64,000 bases of DNA. Source: Exiguobacterium indicum HHS 31. GTDB lineage: Bacteria; Bacillota; Bacilli; Exiguobacteriales; Exiguobacteriaceae. A program made the translations under genes and the position numbers. The notes under the pieces were generated by a model. That model saw nothing but the letters and a program-made list of their open reading frames with translations. It was not told where the DNA came from and searched no databases. Of this stretch, positions 27,817-36,558 are shown in pieces (positions within the stretch are counted from its first letter, which is position 1; each line of letters opens with the position of its first letter). Location: contig NZ_MPSZ01000003.1 in NCBI RefSeq assembly GCF_001939065.1, forward strand, positions 163,703-227,702, read 5' to 3'.

Positions 27817-29457
27817 TCACATCGTCAGCCAATCCGCGACCGGTCCAAGTACGAGCACTGGCAAGAATGTCAATGCACCGACGAGTACGACCGTACCGAG
27901 GAAGACTGTTCCGAAGAGTGGTGTGTCTGTCTTAAACGAAAATTCATCTTGCGGAACCGATTGCTTCGCTTTAAGCGAACCTACGATTGCAAGCATCAAG
28001 ATCAATGGGATGTAGCGTCCGAAGAACAACGCGAATGATGTCGAGACGTTCCAGTAGACGTTTGCGTCGCCGAGTCCTTCAAAACCGGATCCGTTGTTCG
28101 CTGTCGCGGACGTGAACTCATACAAGACTTGCGACAGTCCGTGATAACCTGGGTTCGAGATGCCGGCGACGCCTGGTGCGACGTACATCGAGATCGCCGT
28201 TCCGACGAGAATCAGGAAGGGCGGCACGAGTAGCGCGATCGCGATCATCTTCACTTCGAACGTCTCGATTTTCTTCCCGAGGAACGTCGGTGTCCGACCG
28301 ATCAAGAGACCTGTCAGAAAGACTGCGACAAAGGCGTAAAGCAAAACGTTCAGGAATCCTGCACCTGCTCCACCGTAAACGACGTTGAGCATCATATTGC
28401 CGAGTTGGATCAATCCTGCGAGCGGATGCAGTGAGTCGTGCATCGCGTTGACCGCACCAGTTTCAGCTGCCGTCGTAATTGAACTGTAGAGCGCCGTTCC
28501 GATTTGACCAAATCGTAATTCCTGACCATGCGCTGTTGGATTCGCAAGTAAGCTCCCTGCCATCCCGACCGTCATCATGATGAAGAGAAGCGTCATGACA
28601 CTAAGGAACAGTCGCCCTTGTTTCGCTGAACCGATGATTTTACCGTATGCAATCGGAAGTGACATCGGAATCAGCAACATCAAGAACATCTGGATGAAGT
28701 TGACGAACTGGTTCGGGTTTTCAAACGGATGCGCTCCGTTGGCACCAAAGAAACCACCACCATTGTTTCCGAGCTGTTTGATGACTTCAAAAGCAGCGAC
28801 TGGTCCGCGGTAGATCAACTGTTTTGCTCCTTCGAGCGTCGTGACGCTGACTGCTCCTCCAAATGTCTGCGGTACACCGAGTAGGATCATCGCTAAACCG
28901 AAGACGAACGAAATCGGTAAGAGAATTCGGAAGATGAAGCGGAAGAAGTCGGCATAGAAGTTACCGAGTGGTTTGTTCGCAAGACCACGAATGACAGCGA
29001 TACAGACCGTGAATGCCATCGTCGGAGCGACGAATAACATCGTTCCGAGGACGAACGTTTGCGAGAGATACGAGAGTGCCTCACCCGAATAGTGTTGTTG
29101 ATCGGTATTCGTCATGAAGCTGATCGTCGTATGAAGCGCCGTCGACCAGTCGAGATTCACAGCACCGTTCGGATTCAAGGGTAGACTGCCTTGGAAACGA
29201 AGTAGCAAATAACCACCGATGAAGAAGAACATATTTACAAGCAACAAACTTTTCGAATAGCCGACCCACGATTGATCGTGTTTCTTTTCATCGACGCCGA
29301 GTAACAACAGGAGTCGTCGTTCGACCTTACCGATTTTATCGACCCGACGCTCTGCGACAGGTGCGAAGTATACTCCAATGTAGCGACCAAGCAAGACCGC
29401 CGCGCAAAGTGCGATGACGAGAAGGATCCAAAATTGGATCATGAATTGAGTCCACAT
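27817..29457 (-). CDS. kdpA: Potassium-transporting ATPase subunit KdpA
   Basis: 546 residues with about ten membrane helices. The four selectivity-filter loops are visible: TNTDQQHYSGE, NNGGGFFGANGAHPFENPN, AETGAVNAMHDSLHPL and TANNGSGFEGLG. KdpA binds and channels K+ into KdpB. It belongs to the riboswitch-controlled operon, with AGGGAG before the ATG and kdpF just upstream. Confidence 0.97.
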   Translation of the reverse strand: MWTQFMIQFWILLVIALCAAVLLGRYIGVYFAPVAERRVDKIGKVERRLLLLLGVDEKKHDQSWVGYSKSLLLVNMFFFIGGYLLLRFQGSLPLNPNGAVNLDWSTALHTTISFMTNTDQQHYSGEALSYLSQTFVLGTMLFVAPTMAFTVCIAVIRGLANKPLGNFYADFFRFIFRILLPISFVFGLAMILLGVPQTFGGAVSVTTLEGAKQLIYRGPVAAFEVIKQLGNNGGGFFGANGAHPFENPNQFVNFIQMFLMLLIPMSLPIAYGKIIGSAKQGRLFLSVMTLLFIMMTVGMAGSLLANPTAHGQELRFGQIGTALYSSITTAAETGAVNAMHDSLHPLAGLIQLGNMMLNVVYGGAGAGFLNVLLYAFVAVFLTGLLIGRTPTFLGKKIETFEVKMIAIALLVPPFLILVGTAISMYVAPGVAGISNPGYHGLSQVLYEFTSATANNGSGFEGLGDANVYWNVSTSFALFFGRYIPLILMLAIVGSLKAKQSVPQDEFSFKTDTPLFGTVFLGTVVLVGALTFLPVLVLGPVADWLTM

Positions 29458-29480
29458 GTTTTTCTTTTCTCCCTATGCGA

Positions 29481-29561
29481 TTAGAATTTTTCTGGATACA
29501 TCAGACAATAACCGAGATACAAGAAGACGAGGCAGCCCGTCGCTAGTAAAAACCATGTCAT
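29481..29561 (-). CDS. kdpF: KdpF small membrane subunit
   Basis: 26 residues: one hydrophobic helix starting MTWFLLATGCLVF and ending YCLMYPEKF; the terminal PEKF is characteristic of KdpF. The lipid-like KdpF peptide stabilises the KdpABC complex. Its ATG overlaps the stop of the upstream 35-residue gene (ATGA), and kdpA begins 23 bases later. Confidence 0.88.
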   Translation of the reverse strand: MTWFLLATGCLVFLYLGYCLMYPEKF

Positions 29562-29665
29562 TTGCGGTCACCTGCTCTCCACTGGACGCGTTCGATCAGA
29601 TGAATCATCCCGAACGTCGTACCGAAGAAGAAGGCAAGCAATACGATACTCCACAGCTCTCCCAT
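29558..29665 (-). CDS. 35-residue membrane peptide at the head of the kdp operon
   Basis: M-GELWSIVLLAFFFGTTFGMIH then LIERVQWRAGDRK: one hydrophobic helix followed by a charged tail. GGAGG lies about 9 bases before the ATG at 29665, and its stop overlaps the kdpF start, so it is probably translated and coupled to kdpF. It is the first gene behind the c-di-AMP riboswitch. It does not look like KdpF itself; it may be an extra small Kdp subunit or a regulator. No family is recognised. Confidence 0.72.
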   Translation of the reverse strand: MGELWSIVLLAFFFGTTFGMIHLIERVQWRAGDRK

Positions 29666-29713
29666 TATGAAATTACCTCCATATTATTCAATATTTTTAC
29701 AATTAAACACGAC

Positions 29714-29753
29714 AAAAAGACGATGTGAGGCGAAAAACGGCCCCAGCATCGCC
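29714..29753 (-). terminator. Terminator of the c-di-AMP riboswitch
   Basis: On the minus strand GGCGATG and CAUCGUC pair (with one G-U), an inner GGGC/GCCU stem follows, then TTTTT. It lies between the aptamer and the first kdp gene and acts as the expression platform. Confidence 0.8.
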
Positions 29754-29795
29754 TTTATACCTTGGCATACTGAAAAAGAGTCGTTCCCTCCTAAA

Positions 29796-29929
29796 AACGC
29801 CTGCGAGGTTAGCTGTCGGATTCGGGCATACCTAGGATTTCGCCCTACCTTTCCCGTTCGGAAAGGATTCACCCCGTGTCACGTGTCGTGACGGTTGGGT
29901 CCCCCGCTTCAATCATGAATTCGGCGTAC
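29796..29929 (-). ncRNA. c-di-AMP riboswitch (ydaO/yuaA type) controlling kdp
   Basis: On the minus strand the family signatures appear in order: P1 strand TACGCC, GCGGGGGACCCAACC, GGGGTGAATCC, a TTTCC/GGAAA stem, GTAGGG, and CCCGAATCCGACAGCTAACCTCGCAGGCG. These are the two c-di-AMP pockets and the pseudoknot strand of the ydaO class. The class normally turns expression off when c-di-AMP, which rises with K+, is high. Control of a kdp operon by this element has been described in Bacillus. Confidence 0.95.
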
Positions 29930-29974
29930 TTTGAGATCGAAGCATTAACATGTTAGTGTTCGTTGATGAGATGG

Positions 29975-30003
29975 ATATTACTCCGATTTTTTAGAGTTGT
30001 AAA
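29975..30003 (-). promoter_or_regulatory. Promoter of the kdp leader
   Basis: On the minus strand TTTACA (29998-30003) and TAATAT (29975-29980) with a 17-base spacer, about 45 bases upstream of the riboswitch aptamer: a good sigma-A promoter. Confidence 0.75.
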
Positions 30004-30085
30004 TAGAAAAGTTGAAAAAAAAATAGTCTGATTTTTTAATGACTTACTTTCGAAAAATAGTGTTTTTCGTCCCTATGCTATAGAA

Positions 30086-30160
30086 GAAAAAAAACCGCAG
30101 AAATCGATTCCTTCATCTAAAATGGAGGAGCTCCATTTCAGTGAGAATCGTTCCGCAGTT
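30086..30160 (-). terminator. Terminator after the DUF2798-like gene
   Basis: On the minus strand the arms ACTGCGGAACGATTC and GAATCGATTTCTGCGGT pair imperfectly, with an inner AATGGAG/CTCCATT stem, followed by eight T. Confidence 0.75.
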
Positions 30161-30177
30161 TCATGAACAAACAACGA

Positions 30178-30372
30178 TTATGATTGCTGATTCATTTTGG
30201 CATGGACCGTCAAAGGAGCTAGCATCGTCACCCATAGGGCAACCACTCCAGAAACAAGAATCACAATATCGCGTTCGAATCCAAGCGTCAGTAACGTGAT
30301 ACAACTTCCGACCAGGACGAGACAAAGCGTCGCGATCATGACGAACCGCGATTGTTTCAACATTTTTCTCAT
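30178..30372 (-). CDS. Small two-helix membrane protein, DUF2798-like
   Basis: 64 residues with two hydrophobic helices (RFVMIATLCLVLVGSCITLL and IVILVSGVVALWVTMLAPLT). The size, two-helix layout and internal P resemble DUF2798 proteins, whose function is unknown. ATG 30372 has AAGGAGAG upstream; the longer reading from 30444 has no site and adds a basic stretch. Confidence 0.7.
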   Translation of the reverse strand: MRKMLKQSRFVMIATLCLVLVGSCITLLTLGFERDIVILVSGVVALWVTMLAPLTVHAKMNQQS

Positions 30373-30542
30373 GTGGCATCTCTCCTTTCCTTCCATATTC
30401 CTTTTCATCGTAACAAAGATTCGTCGAAAAAGCGTCGCTGACACTCGATTGTGATGTTTCTGTCATCTCATAAGTAACGAGAGAAGACGACGAGAAAACG
30501 GATTTGTTACACTGTAGAAGTACTTAAAAAGGGGGAATCGAT

Positions 30543-31022
30543 ATGTTACAAGATCATTCATTTCAACGCGTCGACGGAACGTCGGCATCTTTAACTGACT
30601 ACCCAGCTCAAGCATGGCTGATCGTCAATACAGCCAGTAAATGTGGCTTGACGCCGCAGTTCGAAGGACTCGAGCAATTGCATCAAGACTATCGTTCGCA
30701 AGGATTGACCGTACTTGGTTTCCCATGTAATCAGTTTGCGAACCAAGACCCGGGAACGGACGAGGAGATTCAGTCGTTCTGCCAAATCAACTACGGCGTG
30801 ACGTTCCCCGTCTTTTCAAAAATCGATGTCAACGGTGAGCAAGCACATCCGCTGTTTGAGGAATTAAAAGCACAAGCACCAACGACAGACGGTGCAACAG
30901 ACATTGAGTGGAATTTCACGAAATTCCTCGTGACCCGTGATGGAGAAGTGACACGGTTCTCTCCAAAAACGAACCCGACGGATTTGACGGCAGCGATCGA
31001 ACGATTGCTCGTTCAAGTCTAA
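30543..31022 (+). CDS. bsaA: Glutathione peroxidase-family thiol peroxidase
   Basis: 159 residues. Peroxidatic cysteine in NTASKCGLTPQ (~residue 36), resolving-type cysteine region GFPCNQF (~residue 61 onward) and the tetrad residues Gln and Trp (IEWNFTKFLV) are present. Bacterial members with Cys instead of selenocysteine reduce hydroperoxides using thioredoxin rather than glutathione. AGGGGGAATCGAT precedes the ATG. Single gene with a terminator. Confidence 0.94.
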   Translation: MLQDHSFQRVDGTSASLTDYPAQAWLIVNTASKCGLTPQFEGLEQLHQDYRSQGLTVLGFPCNQFANQDPGTDEEIQSFCQINYGVTFPVFSKIDVNGEQAHPLFEELKAQAPTTDGATDIEWNFTKFLVTRDGEVTRFSPKTNPTDLTAAIERLLVQV

Positions 31023-31023
31023 A

Positions 31024-31070
31024 AAAATAAGCTTCCCTCCTTCTCTCTTGAAGGAACGGAAGCTTATTTT
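31024..31070. terminator. Bidirectional terminator
   Basis: AAATAAGCTTCC and GGAAGCTTATTT form the stem around the CTCC...GGAA loop between convergent genes. Confidence 0.85.
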
Positions 31071-31639
31071 CATGTTGTCCCCGGCTCAAGACGACGACTG
31101 ATCATCTCTTCTGCCAATCGTTTGACGTCATCGATATCGCGCATTTCCGTGAACGGATGCCCCCAGACGATCAGCTCTTCGATTTCTTCAATCGGTTGCG
31201 TCGTATAGCGTGTACCATCGGCAACGAACTCTTGCGCGATCGTTGATTCAAAGGCAGCGTATTTCAGAAGCCATGGTTTCTCGCTCAAGATTTTTTGCGC
31301 ATGTTTCGCTTGCTTGAACGCAATATCGCCGACGAGGACGACCGGATCGAATCGTTCATGGAGCGGATGCGTATATTGAACAGAGATCAGCAATCCATGT
31401 TGGTTCGTTTTTTCTTGTTGCCGGACATACGTCCGAGTTAAAAAGTGCGGTACGAGCGACTCCGCACTCTCCTTCGTCTGATGGATGCTCAGACCATGCT
31501 CCGTTTGGACGACTTCCGGGAGAACTGGTTCGTATCCACGGTTTGCTAATTGTTGATCGAGCTCTTTGAACAACAGCAGAGTATGTTCGACCAGTGCTCG
31601 GACTTGGCGAAACGATAATTGAATCGATTGATTGATCAT
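31070..31639 (-). CDS. Hypothetical cytoplasmic protein
   Basis: 189 residues, soluble, no signal peptide or membrane helix. Notable stretches are RALVEHTLLLFKELDQQLANRG near the start, LVPHFLTRTYVR, a strand-rich middle (HGLLISVQYTHPL, DPVVLVGDIAF) and acidic EEIEELIVWGHPF near the end. The gene is convergent with the peroxidase and 63 bases downstream of the glycerate kinase on the same strand, so the two may be co-transcribed. I do not recognise the family. Confidence 0.8.
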   Translation of the reverse strand: MINQSIQLSFRQVRALVEHTLLLFKELDQQLANRGYEPVLPEVVQTEHGLSIHQTKESAESLVPHFLTRTYVRQQEKTNQHGLLISVQYTHPLHERFDPVVLVGDIAFKQAKHAQKILSEKPWLLKYAAFESTIAQEFVADGTRYTTQPIEEIEELIVWGHPFTEMRDIDDVKRLAEEMISRRLEPGTT

Positions 31640-31702
31640 ACGATGACCTACCTTCTCTAAAAGTATGGCAATATACAGTTATTTACCCAAACTTTTCCGA
31701 CT

Positions 31703-32773
31703 TCATCCCTGTTCCCGTGAAAGTTCTTTTAGCCAGATCGAGGCCTGCTCTGTTAAGCGAGCAAACGTCTGCTCTTTGTCTAACGTAACGGGTCGGTCGA
31801 TATGAATCGATCGACAATCCAGCGCACCGGGTATCTTTTCTTCGACGATACCCGCAAGAATAAGACATGGAACTTGAGCAATTCCAGCAGATCGCACGAT
31901 TTCTCCTGTTATTTTCCCTAATTGACTTTGGCGATCGACTTTCCCTTCACCAGTCCAGACATAATCTGCTTTCCGTAATCGTTCCTCGCATCCTAAATAC
32001 GCGAGGATGGACTGGGCACCCGACACGATCGTTCCCCCGACAGCATGAATCGCACCACCCAGTCCCCCTGCGGCTCCTGCACCTTGAATATTTTCTAGCT
32101 TGAGAATCGTTTCCATTTCTTTCAATCGTTGATCTAAACATTCAATCTCATTTCGTCGTAACCCTTTTTGGGGTCCAAATAGATACGCTGGACCGTCTTG
32201 ACCAGAGTAATGGGAACGAACATCTACCAATGCCTCCAACGAAAATGGAGCGTCTATACATGCCAGCCGTCGCGTCTCGACTAGCGGATTCGTGTGAAAC
32301 CGAATCGGACGATCTTCCGCATCTCGTAAAGAACATCCCATTTCATGTAAAAAACCAAGCCCGCCATCTGTCGTTCCTGTTCCTCCAAGAGCGACTCGAA
32401 TCTTTGTCATGCCTTTTCGGCGTAACGTCTGGACGAGATGACCGACTCCTTTCGTGTGTAACAAAAATGGATCGTCTGTTTCATGTCTCATCGATAGTCC
32501 GCATATCTGTGCGACTTCAATGACGGCTTCCTGTTCATGTTGCGCATACATCACTTCACAAGGGCGTCCGGCTAAATCCACCGTCCACTCCGTCCGTATC
32601 TCATAGCCACCTGCCGCATACACAGCTAGTGTTCCTTCTCCTCCATCAGCAACAGGCGATTGATCGATGATCGCGGATGGATCCTGTTGAAGAATACCTG
32701 CAGCGACCGCCTCTGCCGCTTCTTTTGAAGCGAGACTTCCTTTGAACGTGTCCATTAAAATCAAATGACGCAT
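31703..32773 (-). CDS. glxK: Glycerate kinase, GlxK/GarK family
   Basis: 356 residues. Family signatures are the start DTFKGSLASKEAAEAVAAG, PVADGGEGT (~residue 41), ALGGTGTTDGGLGFL (~125), GAGAAGGLGGA (~235) and VWTGEGKVDRQSQLGK (~278). It phosphorylates D-glycerate to 2- or 3-phosphoglycerate. AAGGTGTGAAGA precedes the ATG. No glycolate or glucarate genes are adjacent. Confidence 0.94.
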   Translation of the reverse strand: MRHLILMDTFKGSLASKEAAEAVAAGILQQDPSAIIDQSPVADGGEGTLAVYAAGGYEIRTEWTVDLAGRPCEVMYAQHEQEAVIEVAQICGLSMRHETDDPFLLHTKGVGHLVQTLRRKGMTKIRVALGGTGTTDGGLGFLHEMGCSLRDAEDRPIRFHTNPLVETRRLACIDAPFSLEALVDVRSHYSGQDGPAYLFGPQKGLRRNEIECLDQRLKEMETILKLENIQGAGAAGGLGGAIHAVGGTIVSGAQSILAYLGCEERLRKADYVWTGEGKVDRQSQLGKITGEIVRSAGIAQVPCLILAGIVEEKIPGALDCRSIHIDRPVTLDKEQTFARLTEQASIWLKELSREQG

Positions 32774-32896
32774 TCTTCACACCTTCTTTATAAGTTAATC
32801 CGACTTTTTCTGTAACCACTTACATTTACTTTTATGGTATGTTATTGTGTGTCGAAAATACCATTTACTTCTTTTTACATTTTAGGAGGTTTTGTT

Positions 32897-35800
32897 ATGA
32901 ATGTATCACATCTGTTTTTGAGAATGGCACGGTCCGGTAAAACGATCTTACCGAAACGCTCTTCTTCTAAAGAACGGAAGACTAGCAAACAGCAGATCTC
33001 TCTTATGTCAGATGAACATGCTTTATCCTTATCGGGTCATCTGACCGATCCGGATTTAGTCGTCGAGTCCCTTTGTATTTATGACCGGAATCAGCTCCTC
33101 GTCACGGAGCTCGTGAATCATCAAGCACGTTCAACCTTTTTCCGATTCGAATTCAATCCATCCCATATTCACCTTCTGATCGACCACCTCATTCAGCATC
33201 AAGACACTCACCTAGAACAAGAAGATTTTTTAGAAGAATCAGCTCTTACACCTGAGACGTTACTGCCTCATGGTCGATTTTCCCTATATCTCAAATATCG
33301 TAAACCGCTTGCGGCCATTCCACCGGAAACACTTGAGAAGTGGCAAGAGAGCGGTCTTCCTTCGCGATCGACCATTACTAATGAGTCATATGTACGAGAA
33401 ATTACATTAGGTCGTTTCTTACGTACTACTATTCCTTCACCACTCTCGCCTCTTTTTGATGAAGCGAAGCAACATCGCGTCTTTTTATACACAGACTTGA
33501 AAGGAAACATCCGATTATTGCTCAACAAGGAACCCGTCATTAAGTCACGGCTTCAGATTGATCGGATCGATAAAAAACACTCTCACGAAACACATATCGA
33601 AGGGAAACTTTTTTCACGTCATTCTTTTTTAAAGAAAGGACAGCTCATCCTCGTCCATCGTGAAACCGGAGATCGGATCGCACTGCCTGTTGATTGGTTC
33701 TATGATCAAGAGGCAAGTCAACGTCGGTTTGGTCTATATCGCTATACGTATCGCACACAGATTGATTGGTCCGCCTTACAATCGGAGCGTCTTCTCCATG
33801 AAGGCATCTACGATAGCTTCATGGAACTGACCTACTACCATCGTCTGATCCCTCGCCTCGTCCGACTCGGAAGAGCTCGTTACATCACACGTCATCTCAC
33901 AACGGAACTTACTGGGCGCAACGCGACACATACGATGCATGTCACACCTTATTTCACTGTCGGTCATCGGAACCTCTCGTTTGAATTAAGTGCGTTCACG
34001 AACGAAAATTATCGTTACCTTGAGCATATGATGACGTTTGCCCCTCTCTATCGTCTCTTTGCTGACCGAAGAACATGGTTGATCGGGGAAAGACCTTATA
34101 AAGCACAAGATAACGGGTATCACTTTTTCCGGTTCATGCGCGAGCAACATGCAGAACATCCTGCTTACTACGTGATTGATCCAAATTCACCTGAGTATGA
34201 TAAGGTCGCGATTCTTGGAAATACCTTGCCTTTCCGTTCGAAAGAACATATTTATCATTCGTTCATGGCAAGTAAATTCGTTGGAACCCATCATGCCGAC
34301 TATCTTTATCCCCTTCGCTCACCGCGATTCAAGCGAAAAATGAAAGCCGACCGGATCTTCATTCAACATGGAGTACTGGGCGCTAAAAATATGGAGAATC
34401 AGTACGGCAAATTCGCATTATCGTTCGATACCGATCTCTTTTTAGTGAGTTCTGAACGGGAACGTCGATTGGTCATGCAGGATATGGGCTATCGTCAAGA
34501 CGAGATTCGAATTACGGGGCTCTCACGCTTCGACGCCCTCTTGAACGGTGACACGCCCGTCAAACGGCAAATCTTGATCATTCCGACGTGGCGTTCGTGG
34601 TTGCAAACACCTATTCAGTTCTTGGAATCGGACTATTTCGCACAGTACTCCGCTCTTTTAGAACACCCGCGCCTCCATGAACTCGCACACGACCATGATT
34701 TGGAGATTCTGTTCTGTCTACATCCGAATATGCAACAGTACGCGAGCCATTTCGAGCGTTTCCCAGTGACCGTCATCTATCAAGGTGAACGGGATGTCCA
34801 AAGTTTGTTGAAGGAGAGTCTCTTACTCATTACAGACTACTCGAGCGTCGCCTTTGATTTTAGTTTCTTAGGACGACCGGTTCACTATTTCCAATTCGAT
34901 GCTCGCAGATTCATCGGTCCGGTCGGTTCGCACCTTGATTTAGCGAAAGAGTTACCCGGTCCCATCTCGACTACAGTCGATGATTTAATCGCTGACCTCG
35001 AAGCGACGGCCTCACGTGATTTTGCGATGCTTCCGTCTTACAAGGAGCGGGCTGCGGTCTTCTTAAAACCAACAGAACAGTCTTATTCCGAAGATATCTA
35101 CCAAACGATTCTTGATTACAAACAGCAGCGCCATGTTTGGGAAACGATACAAACAAAAGAAGCATCACTCGTGTTATTCCGACTTTTCCGTCGGAGTCGC
35201 TTCTATTTCCCAATCATGAAAATCAGCTATCGCTTGATGAAAAAATTACCGGTACAAGAAAATAAAATCGTGTTCGAGAGCGGGCTCGGTAAACAGTACG
35301 GTGATAGTCCCCGTTATATCTATGAAGAATTGCGTCGCCTCGGCAGCACCCATCAAGTCATCTGGGTGCATAATAAACGACTCTATCTCGGGGATGATCA
35401 TGTTAACGTCATCAAACGTCTTTCACCTCGCTACTTTTATCATTTAGCGACGGCCAAGTATTGGGTGAACAATCAAAATTTCCCTCATTACATGACCCGT
35501 CGTAAAGAAACGACCTATATTCAAACATGGCACGGCACACCACTGAAAAAGATGTTATTCGATTTAGAGGAAATTCATGGTCGAGACGCCGGGTATGTCG
35601 ACCGCGTCACCCGTTCGATCCAACAATGGAGTGTGCTTCTTTCGCCGAGTAGTTATGCGACAGCGATTTTTAAAAGTGCTTTCCAGTATGAAGGAACGAT
35701 CCTTGAATCCGGCTATCCACGTAATGACTTATTCTTTGCAGATGCTACGAAAAAGGTCGACGACTTGCGTGCACAACTGAACATTTCGCCGGATAAGAAG

Positions 35801-36406
35801 GTCATTTTATATGCTCCTACGTTCCGAGATCATCATGCATTAGGAAACGGAAAATTTTTCTTTGATTACCCGTTCGAATTCAGTCGTGTCGCTGAAGCAC
35901 TAGGGGATGACTATGTATTCCTCATTCGGACCCATGTACTCGTGACGAAAAAACCGAAAATTCCAAGTGAGTATCGAGAACAGTTCCTCGATGTCACCAA
36001 CTATCCCGACATCCAAGAACTCTATTTATTAACTGATTTATTGATCACTGACTATTCATCCGTCTTTTTTGATTTCGCCAATCTTAATCGTCCAGTCCTG
36101 TTCTATGCTTATGACCTAGAGCTCTATCGCGATACGTTGCGCGGTTTCTACTTGGACTATCAAAAGGACTTACCTGGTCCGATCATTGAAGAGGAACTGT
36201 CCTTTTACGAGGCACTGGCGACGATTCCGTCTTGGTCGAAGGATTATCAAATAAAGCTCGATCATTTTCGGGAAACGTTCTGTGCGAAAGAGGATGGACT
36301 TGCCGCTAATCGCGTAGTACGCACCTACTTCTTGGATGATGCTCCACTCGAAGCGTCCGAGACAGCGGAAGGAATCTTCGTAACGGATCCGTTGAAAAGT
36401 ACGTAA
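32897..36406 (+). CDS. Two-module CDP-glycerol:glycerophosphotransferase-family protein
   Basis: 1169 residues, about twice a normal TagB/TagF catalytic unit. After an N-terminal region of ~370 residues without a clear family come two glyphos_transf modules in tandem. Module 1 has IQHGVLGAKNM (~488) and LLITDYSSVAFDF (~643). Module 2 has IQTWHGTPLKKM (~872), LYAPTFRDH and LLITDYSSVFFDF (~1047). Both keep the His-Gly and the DYSS motifs used in polyol-phosphate transfer from CDP-linked donors. It probably builds a teichoic-acid-like or glycan-phosphate polymer at the inner membrane face. AGGAGG precedes ATG 32897; the longer in-frame reading from 32834 has no site. No tag/tar genes adjoin it. 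Confidence 0.88.
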   Translation: MNVSHLFLRMARSGKTILPKRSSSKERKTSKQQISLMSDEHALSLSGHLTDPDLVVESLCIYDRNQLLVTELVNHQARSTFFRFEFNPSHIHLLIDHLIQHQDTHLEQEDFLEESALTPETLLPHGRFSLYLKYRKPLAAIPPETLEKWQESGLPSRSTITNESYVREITLGRFLRTTIPSPLSPLFDEAKQHRVFLYTDLKGNIRLLLNKEPVIKSRLQIDRIDKKHSHETHIEGKLFSRHSFLKKGQLILVHRETGDRIALPVDWFYDQEASQRRFGLYRYTYRTQIDWSALQSERLLHEGIYDSFMELTYYHRLIPRLVRLGRARYITRHLTTELTGRNATHTMHVTPYFTVGHRNLSFELSAFTNENYRYLEHMMTFAPLYRLFADRRTWLIGERPYKAQDNGYHFFRFMREQHAEHPAYYVIDPNSPEYDKVAILGNTLPFRSKEHIYHSFMASKFVGTHHADYLYPLRSPRFKRKMKADRIFIQHGVLGAKNMENQYGKFALSFDTDLFLVSSERERRLVMQDMGYRQDEIRITGLSRFDALLNGDTPVKRQILIIPTWRSWLQTPIQFLESDYFAQYSALLEHPRLHELAHDHDLEILFCLHPNMQQYASHFERFPVTVIYQGERDVQSLLKESLLLITDYSSVAFDFSFLGRPVHYFQFDARRFIGPVGSHLDLAKELPGPISTTVDDLIADLEATASRDFAMLPSYKERAAVFLKPTEQSYSEDIYQTILDYKQQRHVWETIQTKEASLVLFRLFRRSRFYFPIMKISYRLMKKLPVQENKIVFESGLGKQYGDSPRYIYEELRRLGSTHQVIWVHNKRLYLGDDHVNVIKRLSPRYFYHLATAKYWVNNQNFPHYMTRRKETTYIQTWHGTPLKKMLFDLEEIHGRDAGYVDRVTRSIQQWSVLLSPSSYATAIFKSAFQYEGTILESGYPRNDLFFADATKKVDDLRAQLNISPDKKVILYAPTFRDHHALGNGKFFFDYPFEFSRVAEALGDDYVFLIRTHVLVTKKPKIPSEYREQFLDVTNYPDIQELYLLTDLLITDYSSVFFDFANLNRPVLFYAYDLELYRDTLRGFYLDYQKDLPGPIIEEELSFYEALATIPSWSKDYQIKLDHFRETFCAKEDGLAANRVVRTYFLDDAPLEASETAEGIFVTDPLKST

Positions 36407-36416
36407 ATGAAACAGT

Positions 36417-36454
36417 AAAGAACTCATCCATTATCAAGCTGGATGAGTTCTTTT
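36417..36454 (+). terminator. Terminator after the glycerophosphotransferase gene
   Basis: AAAGAACTCATCCA and TGGATGAGTTCTTT form the stem, followed by T. Confidence 0.85.
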
Positions 36455-36558
36455 TCATGCTTTGATTACGTTTTCAATTAATGATAAGATGGAAATGATT
36501 TCAATAAATAAGATACCGACAAGAAATTGAATTTCATACACTTAGGAGGACTTGTCTT

